In this document: in pieces, positions 1-5,153 of the stretch | How positions within the stretch are numbered: position 1 is the stretch's first letter | Layout: the number at the start of each line of letters is the position of its first letter | Source: an uncultured Robiginitomaculum sp. | Lineage (GTDB): Bacteria; Pseudomonadota; Alphaproteobacteria; Caulobacterales; Maricaulaceae | Reading direction: 5' to 3' | Assembly: GCA_938003555.1 (NCBI GenBank) | Contig: CALKXN010000333.1 | Location: 1-5,153 of the forward strand | Length of the DNA: 5,153 bases | Position numbers and translations under genes: made by a program | The notes under the pieces: generated by a model | Database searches by the model: none | Told to the model about the DNA's origin: nothing | What the model saw: the letters and a program-made list of their open reading frames with translations, nothing else

Positions 1-2039
1 TGCCACTGAGCAGCAAGTAATGATTTCGTTCGGAGCATTTTGTCATGAGAAACGATTGTTGGGAATTGACTTGAGAGATCTGCAATGCATGCATTTTGAG
101 GGTTGTAAGTTACCCCACCCCCACCTCCGCCACCGCCACCATCAGACACGAGATTATAAAGATTACCCCCAGCGTCATAGTTCAGTCCCGCGCCAGCATG
201 AATTGGACAGGAGATGCCTCCCGAAACCGTCATGGTCGTACCACCAGGCTCATCAGGTTGACAGCCGTGTATTGTATCAGCACATCCATTATTCACGAAA
301 TAAGCACAATGCCGACCAATGGCACTGAATACTGGAACTACCCCACCACCGCCGCCACCAATACCACCACCACCGCCGACAAATTGAGGGTTGGATCGCT
401 GTTGTTCGCACTGGTATAACTGTAAAGAGTCGTCAACAAATAATCCGTAGCCCATATTGGTTTTTTTGGGAAGGAACCGCTCGTATAACTGTCGCTTTAA
501 ATCGGAACTCTCTCCAGACTGAATTAAAATTGAAGATAGGGTAAATACAGACGGTCTTTTCACAACCCGAAAGTCGCCATACTTTGAATTCTGAACTGCA
601 AAAGGACTATCAACACTAAGTTCTAACTGCCAATTCGCTCGATTGGTTTGGCGCTGATCATACTCAAATTCCAAGAGATTATCACCACTGCTATCATTTC
701 TAATATTTGAGACACTGGGCCCATAACCTGCCAACCCAGTCGAAGCCATCATTTCATGATTCAAGGAACCGGGCCTCATTATTGAAAGCTCAAAACTTGC
801 CGCAGCCGCACCCGCATCCATGCTACCCGAGAAATTGAAGATTGAATCCGGGCTTGCAATATGAATCGGAGAAAGAGCTATGGTGTCAAAACCGATAAAT
901 TCTAAGAAAATCTCGGCGACTTTAGAATAGCCATCATCTACAGAGTTTCCAAACGGGAGGACACCAAGAACAGATAAATCAATTTTGACTTTACTCTTAA
1001 GTTCCTTGGGGAATTTATCTATGCTCGAGAGCCCAGACCACGGCACATATCGGGACTCTTCCTCAGCGATCACTCGCGGCGTCACTACAAGACGCCTCCC
1101 TCCTATAATTTCATACGCAGATGGCGTAAACGTGCTATCCTCCAGTTTCAACAATGCTCTCGAAACTGAGAACTTTAAAAATGTATCAAGGTCAATTGGA
1201 TTAGGCCCTGAGTAACGGCCCTCCGAGCCATCCCAAGTCCCACCTATTGCGGAACTTACATCTTCGCGCGAAGGTGAAATACTGTCAATAAAGTCGTAAT
1301 CACCGTCGCTCCATTGATAAGTTTTTAGAGCAGGATCGAGAATAACGGCCTCGCCTTGATACGGAACTATTACCCAAGCATGTACAATTTTAACAATTCC
1401 CGTCTCTGAAGGAACCTCTGCTACAGAAGAACAATTATTAGCTCCCGCGAAGGAAACAGGTACGCCGCCATTAGCGAGTATTTCACATGCCAACCTAGGA
1501 GATGACACTCCGACAAGCTCGAGAATTTCTCCCTCCGTGATAGATATAGTCCCAACGTTAATCGTGTGCGAAACGCCTGCAACATGCAACAACTCTGAAA
1601 ACAAACTCACTTGATCAAACGATGTGCCAGCTCGATGAAATGCCGCACCCATTGCACCATGCTGAACGCCAAACACAGGAGAATAGTCAGTACCGTTTTT
1701 CACAAACAAGTAAGTCTTTTCAATGTATTCGTCGGCCTCACTATGGTCGGTAATTTCCCCTACATCAGCATCGAATCCCAAGGACTTGGCAATCTCTATA
1801 ATTCGGGAGTCGTTTCTTGGGCGATACACATCATCATCGCTTTCGAACTCCCATTCTAATGTAGCCCCCTGGGAACTTAGAATACTTTCCGCATTTTCAG
1901 GATCTATAGACTCTGCAAAAACAGAATGAGCGGCCGCTCTGTAGGACTCGGATTGAACCTGAGCGGAAGCAGCGGGAGAGCTTAAAAAAGACAATGCCGT
2001 TAAGGAAAGTAGAACCAGAATGTTTGATGCAAATTTCAT
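1..2039 (-). CDS. Exported protein with RHS-associated transglutaminase-like domain and Gly/Cys-rich region (3' end outside window)
   Basis: The frame from ATG at 2039-2037 has no stop for 679 codons and leaves the window at the left edge. A GAGGA ribosome site lies 7 nt upstream and the start overlaps the preceding stop (ATGA). Residues 1-26 form a Sec signal peptide with a likely cut at ASA|QV. Residues about 105-245 resemble the transglutaminase-like domain that I recall preceding RHS repeats: RAGTSFDQVSL (137-147), GGVPV near 190, HAWV (220-223), LDPALKTY (234-241). His220 and Asp235 fit two of the catalytic triad, but the Cys position appears to be Ser140, so activity is doubtful. Residues about 318-355 also follow the segment usually found after this domain. 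The next 200 residues I do not recognise. Residues 544-651 carry six Cys and two glycine runs (555-566, 634-642), with a YD-like YDAGGNL (about 620) between the runs. Role unknown; probably cell surface, periplasmic or secreted. RHS repeats may follow beyond the window. Confidence 0.85.
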   Translation of the reverse strand, partial: MKFASNILVLLSLTALSFLSSPAASAQVQSESYRAAAHSVFAESIDPENAESILSSQGATLEWEFESDDDVYRPRNDSRIIEIAKSLGFDADVGEITDHSEADEYIEKTYLFVKNGTDYSPVFGVQHGAMGAAFHRAGTSFDQVSLFSELLHVAGVSHTINVGTISITEGEILELVGVSSPRLACEILANGGVPVSFAGANNCSSVAEVPSETGIVKIVHAWVIVPYQGEAVILDPALKTYQWSDGDYDFIDSISPSREDVSSAIGGTWDGSEGRYSGPNPIDLDTFLKFSVSRALLKLEDSTFTPSAYEIIGGRRLVVTPRVIAEEESRYVPWSGLSSIDKFPKELKSKVKIDLSVLGVLPFGNSVDDGYSKVAEIFLEFIGFDTIALSPIHIASPDSIFNFSGSMDAGAAAASFELSIMRPGSLNHEMMASTGLAGYGPSVSNIRNDSSGDNLLEFEYDQRQTNRANWQLELSVDSPFAVQNSKYGDFRVVKRPSVFTLSSILIQSGESSDLKRQLYERFLPKKTNMGYGLFVDDSLQLYQCEQQRSNPQFVGGGGGIGGGGGGVVPVFSAIGRHCAYFVNNGCADTIHGCQPDEPGGTTMTVSGGISCPIHAGAGLNYDAGGNLYNLVSDGGGGGGGGGVTYNPQNACIADLSSQFPTIVSHDKMLRTKSLLAAQW
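114..140 (-). repeat. Glycine-codon tract 2 (nine Gly codons)
   Basis: Nine consecutive GGN codons (residues 634-642) between Asp633 and Val643 of the large exported protein. It has the same triplet character as the tract at 342-377. The two tracts bracket a segment with four cysteines (578, 586, 593, 611), so this segment may be a small disulphide-held module with polyglycine on each side. Confidence 0.8.
342..377 (-). repeat. Glycine-codon tract 1 (GGN repeats)
   Basis: The plus strand shows a run of ACC/GCC triplets. On the coding strand these are GGT/GGC/GGG codons giving five glycines, one Ile, then six glycines (residues 555-566). The simple repeat could gain or lose units in multiples of three without breaking the frame. 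The chain here is probably a flexible linker or a polyglycine structure between Cys544 and Cys578. Confidence 0.8.
1305..1727 (-). other. Region encoding the transglutaminase-like domain (about residues 105-245)
   Basis: Within the large exported protein this stretch follows the order I recall for RHS-linked transglutaminase-like domains: GVQHGAMGAAFHRAG, SFDQVSL, an amphipathic helix, VGTISIT, NGGVPV, HAWV, LDPALK. Typical active relatives have a Cys two residues before the Asp of the C-x-D-x-A pattern; here the residue is Ser140. His220 (codon 1380-1382) and Asp235 (codon 1335-1337) are kept. From memory, many RHS-linked members also lack this Cys, so the loss may be a family trait and not a recent mutation. 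Cys185 and Cys203 lie inside the domain but not at the nucleophile position. Confidence 0.65.
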
Positions 2040-2590
2040 TTGTTAATCCTCACGACTTCTTGCCCTACACCCGTAGGGACATATTTTTCTGAACTCATAT
2101 TACCGTCATTTTTTTGACGAAGACGAACCTCGTCACCAGTTTCTTCGTCTCTTAAAATCATACGACATGGCTGCTTCACCAAAACAAAGAAGCACTCTTC
2201 TACTTCGGTATACCCTTGAGCTAAAAGTCCATCCCAATGCCTGACGATCTGATTTTTCCGGAGTGCATCGAGAGACAGCATCTGATTGGGTGACATAGAT
2301 ATTTTTACCCTCGCCACTACATTGCGTTCGGTTAGATTAGTGGCGCGCTGAGTTTCTGAGCGCTGCAGCTCCATATCTAGACCCTCAGGATCTGGTGTTT
2401 CGATCGACAACACCATCGTTCTTTGGTCAACTTTGACAGCGTCTTCATCATAATCGCGCTCAGGAATACTGAAATCACTCTCAAGAGGGACTGAAACTTG
2501 TGCAGCAGAATTGGAGTGCAGAAGTGGGCCTAAGACGCCCAACACAACCAGAACACATACTCGAATAGTTACGAAACCAATTCCCAACAT
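2036..2590 (-). CDS. Exported protein of unknown function (184 aa)
   Basis: I do not recognise this family. The ATG at 2590-2588 shares one base with the stop of the upstream gene (TAATG), and its own TGA overlaps the next start (ATGA). It is thus the middle cistron of a coupled trio. Residues 1-30 look like a signal peptide: a long hydrophobic stretch from Val11 to Leu24, then SNSAA|QV. The mature part is hydrophilic and acidic near its start (ESDFSIPERDYDED, 37-50). It has exactly two cysteines, Cys133 and Cys142, which could form a disulphide around the hydrophobic segment FFVLV. No membrane segment follows the signal peptide, so it is probably periplasmic or secreted. The ribosome site is weak (a GAAGG about 14 nt upstream), which fits re-initiation after the first gene. 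It may act as a partner or chaperone of the flanking secreted proteins, but that rests on position alone. Confidence 0.8.
   Translation of the reverse strand: MLGIGFVTIRVCVLVVLGVLGPLLHSNSAAQVSVPLESDFSIPERDYDEDAVKVDQRTMVLSIETPDPEGLDMELQRSETQRATNLTERNVVARVKISMSPNQMLSLDALRKNQIVRHWDGLLAQGYTEVEECFFVLVKQPCRMILRDEETGDEVRLRQKNDGNMSSEKYVPTGVGQEVVRINK
2047..2051 (-). promoter_or_regulatory. Ribosome binding site of the transglutaminase-like gene
   Basis: GAGGA on the minus strand ends 7 nt before the ATG at 2039. It lies inside the last codons of the preceding gene. It supports the chosen start and suggests the third gene has its own initiation strength in addition to coupling. Confidence 0.6.
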
Positions 2591-3315
2591 TAATTTGAGT
2601 TACACCCTTCACAAGATGAATCCGGGGCTTCGGGATCCGAGTCCACAAGATCATTCGGAGTAGTATCGTCGCCGCCAGTTCCATCCAGCCCATCATCAGG
2701 CGCGGTAACATTTACATATATCGTCGCCGAAGCTGTGGCCCCGTGAGGGTCTTGCACTTCATAAACGATCTCGAAATTACCTTCTCCAATGATAGACTCA
2801 ACAGCAACCATTCCCTGCCCGCCGCTAATGTTTACGGAGATATTTGCGGGATGATTTGAAACGGCACTCGACAACACTAAAGCCTCACCATCATCATCGG
2901 ATGCATTGATAATCGCATTCGCTGTGAATGTTGCGCCGAGGAGGAGGTTTATGTCGAAATCAGAAGCGGTAGGAACTTGATTCTCAGGCGGCGTGTCAGA
3001 CACGACCGCAGATGCCTCCCCTTGAGAGATATCAGATGAAGGTTGAGCGCAAGACCTTGACGCCGCGCTATTGGTTTGAACGGTTTGCCGGTTTCCGTGT
3101 TCATCCAGAACATAGGATGTGGACGCAAGTGCCGCATTTGAACTGGAGTTACTATAAAGTGATGTCTCCAGCCTCCCCAATGCATCATAGGAGTAACAAT
3201 CTGCATAACTAGTTACGCTAAAGGTTGAGACAATAATCGCAATGGCAGGCAAAGCCCCAATGCGCGAAAGTTTCTTTGAATGTGTCAAAGTTAGAAACCG
3301 TTTGTAGATATTCAT
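2590..3315 (-). CDS. Secreted protein with a single RHS/YD-type repeat, an Ig/cadherin-like domain and an acidic CxxC tail (241 aa)
   Basis: First gene of the coupled trio. Residues 1-38 form a signal peptide with a long positively charged n-region and a likely cut at SYA|DC. Directly after it comes a YD-type repeat in two halves: YSYDALGRLETSLY (41-54) and YVLDEHGNRQTV (68-79), matching the YxYDaxGRL...YxxDxxGNRxxv pattern of RHS proteins. A linker with Cys89 leads to a beta-rich domain at about 112-206. That domain has DDDGE near its start and YEVQDPHGATASATIYV near its end, typical of bacterial cadherin-like/Big repeats. The tail (207-241) is rich in Asp and Gly and ends in CEGC (Cys235, Cys238). 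It is probably a surface or extracellular protein. RHS repeats usually come in long arrays, so a single one is odd. The start is the second ATG of ATGTTATG, because the first opens only a two-codon frame. No good ribosome site is visible. Confidence 0.8.
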   Translation of the reverse strand: MNIYKRFLTLTHSKKLSRIGALPAIAIIVSTFSVTSYADCYSYDALGRLETSLYSNSSSNAALASTSYVLDEHGNRQTVQTNSAASRSCAQPSSDISQGEASAVVSDTPPENQVPTASDFDINLLLGATFTANAIINASDDDGEALVLSSAVSNHPANISVNISGGQGMVAVESIIGEGNFEIVYEVQDPHGATASATIYVNVTAPDDGLDGTGGDDTTPNDLVDSDPEAPDSSCEGCNSN

Positions 3316-3434
3316 AACATTTTGTTAATCAAACGATATACAACCTGCAAGGGCTAAAATTAAATTTTTTAAATCCTTGAAAAGTCAGTCTTTAGGTTGC
3401 TTGGGTAGCGGATCAGTTTGAAATTTGCCTACTA
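3316..3434. other. Intergenic stretch between the IS remnant and the exported cassette
   Basis: No gene is visible. The part next to the cassette (about 3355-3375) is A/T-rich and probably carries its promoter. The part at about 3409-3430 contains GTAGCGGATCAGTTTGAAAT on the plus strand, which vaguely recalls terminal or spacer sequences of other IS families; I cannot confirm that. No hairpin followed by a T-run is seen, so no terminator is called. Confidence 0.5.
3335..3363 (-). promoter_or_regulatory. Weak candidate promoter for the three-gene exported cassette
   Basis: On the minus strand, TTAATT (3363-3358) and TATATC (3340-3335) are 17 nt apart. Each is only a partial match to the sigma-70 -35 and -10 consensus (3/6 and 4/6). 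The surrounding stretch up to about 3380 is strongly AT-rich, and this is the only non-coding DNA directly upstream of the cassette. The leader would be about 13 nt, which is short, so the real promoter may lie further upstream. Confidence 0.25.
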
Positions 3435-3695
3435 TCAGCCGACCAAACCGCAAAGACCGTTCTTGAGCTAGGCATAGAAACCGCTGACATGCACCTTCAG
3501 TACGCGGCACATGGCCCGCACCGAGAACTCATCCCGATGCGCTTTGATAAAGGCCTACTTCACCGTTCGCTGGCACTCGAACCGATGGCGGGCCGCTCAC
3601 TCCTTTGCGAAGAACGCCGTAGCCTTTTTTAAGATATCACGCTCCTCGATGACACGCCGAAACTCCTTGGTAAACTCTTGTCTTTGACCTGTCAT
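3435..3695 (-). pseudogene. Decayed IS3-family transposase (orfA remnant plus orfB N-terminus)
   Basis: The orfA remnant starts at ATG 3695-3693, with AGGAGA 5 nt upstream, and reads MTGQRQEFTKEF. It joins directly to RRVIEERDILKKATAFF and stops at TGA 3597-3599. These are the first residues and the last residues (coiled-coil end) of a normal OrfA of about 90-100 aa. The helix-turn-helix middle is missing, leaving 32 aa. Past the stop, in the same frame, comes the start of OrfB: HRFECQRTVK, stop (3555-3557), AFIKAHRDEF, MCRVLKVHVSGFYA, stop (3468-3470, where a Trp is normal), LKN, then unrelated sequence to a stop at 3435. The DDE catalytic core is absent. It cannot transpose, and no intact copy lies in the window. 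Family assignment rests on the ERDILKKATAFF and HRDEFSVRAMCRVL motifs. Confidence 0.85.
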
Positions 3696-3747
3696 GGGTG
3701 TCTCCTAATTTGCAGGAAACACTCTCCACTTTAGTGAAACAAGTCCA
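3435..3747 (-). mobile_element. Truncated IS3-family insertion sequence, left end only
   Basis: The candidate left terminal repeat starts near 3747 with TGGACTTGTTTCACTAAAG on the minus strand and continues TGGAGAG. It lies about 52 nt before the orfA start, a normal distance for IS3 elements. No matching inverted copy appears downstream of the orfB remnant, so the right end is lost. The exact boundaries are inferred from spacing and general IS3-end style, not from an aligned relative. Confidence 0.6.
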
Positions 3748-3863
3748 AGATGAGCGAAAAGTCTCTCTTAGCCCAGACCTAAATCTGTGCCATGGGCGCT
3801 GACGTTAGACAAGCTGTAAGGCGAGGTCTTCTATTGTGGAAATTTCTGGGGTCAATGCATGTC
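3748..3863. other. Spacer between AbiEii stop and the IS end
   Basis: This spacer of about 116 bp shows no coding frame that I can support. It carries one arm of an 11-bp inverted repeat (3774-3784). No hairpin with a T-run follows the toxin gene, so a terminator for the toxin operon is not evident here. Read-through into the IS remnant is possible. Confidence 0.5.
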
Positions 3864-3876
3864 CTATTTAGGTCTG
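3774..3876. repeat. 11-bp inverted repeat around the toxin stop codon
   Basis: CAGACCTAAAT at 3774-3784 and its exact reverse complement ATTTAGGTCTG at 3866-3876 are separated by 81 bp. The right arm encodes the last residues and stop codon of AbiEii. The match does not extend outward or inward. It may be a remnant of an insertion event, a protein site, or chance. The long loop makes a terminator unlikely. Confidence 0.55.
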
Positions 3877-4784
3877 AGTAGAGTCCTCAGGCTGTCGGTT
3901 TGTTCTTGATGCCTCTCGGGATTTTTTTGCTTGAACTTAGAGACATTGAGGAGCTTCCACCTAATGGCTGGAAGGCTGGCAGCTTTGGGGAGGTCAATCA
4001 GAGTGAAGTCAGGGTCGCCATATTGAAGGCCGGTCAAGAATGTGGCCGCATTGCCGCTCAGACGGGATTGAATGTCTGCAATCAAGGTGTCTCTGGCGTC
4101 ATATAAGGTTTGCAACGTAACGGCTTCTTTGGTCATCCCGACAAACTGGTTTTTATAAGCCTCAGCCAAATCTTTAAGATTGGGGTCGAGAAGCTCGCAT
4201 AAGGGCCGGCTTGAGCTGGCCGCATAAATCAAAAATGCTCGAAATAAATCATCCGTCAGTCCTTCATTTTTATAGAGCTGGTCAATATCGTAAAGATCGC
4301 GTGGATGTTGACGGTCGAGCGCCGCGCAAACCTTACCGCCGTAAATGTCTTCAAATGAGGCGAGCTTCATTTCTGCAAAACCAAATTGCCTTTCCACGGC
4401 CTTTGAAACACGCTTGAGTTCAGGATCAAATACGACGCCGCGCGTCACAGGCGTTGTCTCTATTTTGACTGTGACGCCCGCCTTTTTAACTAGAACGCGC
4501 GTCGCATTACCCCCTCCTCCCGCAATGCGCTGGGTGGTGATGCCGGATAGCTTTGCGATAGAGACCGCCAGCCGCTCCATGGCGGCATTGATCTGCTTTA
4601 AAGCCTCTTCTCTGTCCGTGAGGGGTAGAAAGGTGAGGTCAATGTCCACAGAGAGCCTTGGTAGTTCGCGATAGAACAGGTTTATCGCTGTCCCGCCTTT
4701 GAGTGCAAAGCAGCCCTCTTTTGCTACGTTTGGCAAAATTTGAACGAGGAGTCCTACTTGCGCGCTATAATTCGCTTTTGCCAT
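3864..4784 (-). CDS. abiEii: AbiEii-type nucleotidyltransferase toxin (type IV toxin-antitoxin), 306 aa
   Basis: Toxin of the AbiE family (DUF1814, DNA polymerase-beta-like nucleotidyltransferase fold), acting in the cytoplasm. Studied family members halt growth, and related MenT toxins transfer nucleotides to tRNA. Visible motifs are ALKGGTAINLFY (27-38, nucleotide-binding GGT at 30-32), RLSVDIDL (43-50, metal-binding Asp47 and Asp49), KIE (107-109, probable third acid Glu109), and YGGKVCAALDRQHPRDLYDI (148-167, with Lys151, Arg158 and Asp163). A poly-Gly turn GGGG is at 89-92. The C-terminal WKLLNVSKFKQKNPERH is typical of full-length members, so the gene looks intact and all key residues are present. 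The start follows the antitoxin TAA with no spacer, and a GAGG site lies 8 nt upstream. The pair is probably co-transcribed from a promoter to the right of the window that AbiEi would repress. The exact substrate in this organism is unknown. Confidence 0.93.
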   Translation of the reverse strand: MAKANYSAQVGLLVQILPNVAKEGCFALKGGTAINLFYRELPRLSVDIDLTFLPLTDREEALKQINAAMERLAVSIAKLSGITTQRIAGGGGNATRVLVKKAGVTVKIETTPVTRGVVFDPELKRVSKAVERQFGFAEMKLASFEDIYGGKVCAALDRQHPRDLYDIDQLYKNEGLTDDLFRAFLIYAASSSRPLCELLDPNLKDLAEAYKNQFVGMTKEAVTLQTLYDARDTLIADIQSRLSGNAATFLTGLQYGDPDFTLIDLPKAASLPAIRWKLLNVSKFKQKNPERHQEQTDSLRTLLRPK

Positions 4785-5153
4785 TTATGAGGCCTCATTG
4801 AAGGATGAATCGATAAAGTCCTTTGGTACTGATATATGATATCGCGGGTGTATTCTGCCGCCTTCGATGAGCGCTCGTGGGCCTTTCCCAAGATCAAACT
4901 TCTTCGGGTTCACGTATTTACTCCACGCATGATTATGGCGGTCGCTAAACACAAAGAATAGCCGCTTGGCTTTTATGCTTCGGCAAAAACCCAGCAAATC
5001 TTCCATGAGAGAGGGGCGTAAATTGGATAGCCCCTCAAATATCATATCTATATTGTGAAAGCTGGCGTTTTTGGGCACTTCGGCAAGCATTTCCAATATG
5101 GCGCGTTCTGGCGTGGAGATGATCAGGGGCCATTCCCATGGGGGTATATGCTC
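4785..5153 (-). CDS. abiEi: AbiEi-type antitoxin / transcriptional regulator, C-terminal 122 residues (5' end outside window)
   Basis: The frame is open from the right edge of the window to TAA at 4787-4785. The visible part is the C-terminal domain of type IV antitoxins: WPLIISTPERAILEML, then FHNIDMIFEGLSNLRP, then CRSIKAKRLFFVFSDRHNHA, and a final lysine-rich and glycine-containing strand region (DLGKGPRALIEGG, YHISVPKDF). The N-terminal winged helix that binds DNA lies beyond the window. In studied AbiE systems this protein counteracts the toxin without a stable complex and represses its own promoter through inverted repeats. A TTG at 5096-5094 or ATG at 5090-5088 could be read as a start, but the conserved STPERAILE segment lies upstream of both, so the true start is outside. 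Gene order antitoxin-toxin with no spacer matches the family. Confidence 0.92.
   Translation of the reverse strand, partial: EHIPPWEWPLIISTPERAILEMLAEVPKNASFHNIDMIFEGLSNLRPSLMEDLLGFCRSIKAKRLFFVFSDRHNHAWSKYVNPKKFDLGKGPRALIEGGRIHPRYHISVPKDFIDSSFNEAS
4789..4796 (-). promoter_or_regulatory. Toxin ribosome binding site within an 8-bp palindrome
   Basis: GAGGCCTC is a perfect palindrome covering the last codons of the antitoxin. Its GAGG half lies 8 nt before the toxin ATG and is a good ribosome site. The palindrome is too short to form a firm hairpin by itself. Confidence 0.5.

Noticed and set aside
114..377. Triplet-rich DNA considered as a CRISPR-like or non-coding tandem repeat
   Set aside because: The units are 3 bp, in frame and encode glycine. 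There are no spacers of constant length.
20..419. Overlapping plus-strand reading frames of about 100 codons
   Set aside because: They are antisense to the glycine-rich part of the long minus-strand gene. Their His/Pro/Thr-rich products come from the complement of GGN codons, and they have no recognisable domain.
985..1929. Plus-strand reading frames of 68-82 codons at 985-1215, 1611-1859 and 1723-1929
   Set aside because: All lie opposite the continuous minus-strand frame that carries a signal peptide and a transglutaminase-like domain. They are shadows of that gene.
2481..3212. Further frames on both strands inside the cassette (2481-2711, 2949-3206 minus; 3012-3212 plus)
   Set aside because: They overlap the YD/Ig-like gene and the unknown exported gene in other frames, with no plausible family or ribosome site.
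3785..3865. Possible rho-independent terminator for the toxin gene
   Set aside because: The inverted repeat has an 81-bp loop and no following T-run, so it does not fit a terminator.
3791..3880. Short plus-strand frame starting near ATG 3792
   Set aside because: It is under 30 codons, has no ribosome site and no recognisable sequence.
3900..4674. Plus-strand frames opposite the toxin gene
   Set aside because: The minus-strand AbiEii frame has all expected motifs, so these are antisense shadows.
1..5153. tRNA, rRNA and CRISPR arrays
   Set aside because: I saw no cloverleaf-like sequence, no rRNA motifs and no regularly spaced repeats on either strand.

Overview
The window looks like an accessory region of a proteobacterial genome of middling GC content. 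A gammaproteobacterium fits best by family resemblance, but I cannot fix the taxon and an alphaproteobacterium is possible. Every gene I can support lies on the minus strand, so reading order runs from the right edge of the window to the left.

Right part (3864-5153): a type IV toxin-antitoxin / abortive-infection pair. The C-terminal part of an AbiEi antitoxin enters from the right edge and is followed with no gap (TAA directly before ATG) by a complete AbiEii nucleotidyltransferase toxin.

Middle (about 3316-3863): about 550 bp without an intact gene. It holds a decayed, truncated IS3-family element. A candidate terminal repeat lies near 3747, a shortened orfA remnant at 3597-3695, and an orfB remnant with nonsense codons at 3435-3596. 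An 11-bp inverted repeat lies between the IS remnant and the toxin stop codon. An AT-rich stretch in front of the left-hand genes probably holds their promoter.

Left part (1-3315): three tightly overlapping genes, each starting with a Sec-type signal peptide. The first encodes a small secreted protein with one RHS/YD-type repeat, one cadherin/Ig-like domain and an acidic CxxC tail. The second encodes an exported protein of unknown function. The third is a long reading frame, open for at least 679 codons and running off the left edge. It carries a transglutaminase-like domain of the type I associate with the N-terminal part of large RHS proteins, then a cysteine- and glycine-rich segment. The junctions (TAATG, then ATGA) imply one transcript and translational coupling.

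The most noteworthy candidate is this three-gene exported cassette. YD/RHS and transglutaminase-like modules, normally joined in one giant protein, appear here in separate coupled genes, and the transglutaminase-like domain has Ser where the nucleophilic Cys is expected. Whether it is a surface structure, a toxin-delivery system or something else cannot be decided without the sequence to the left of the window.
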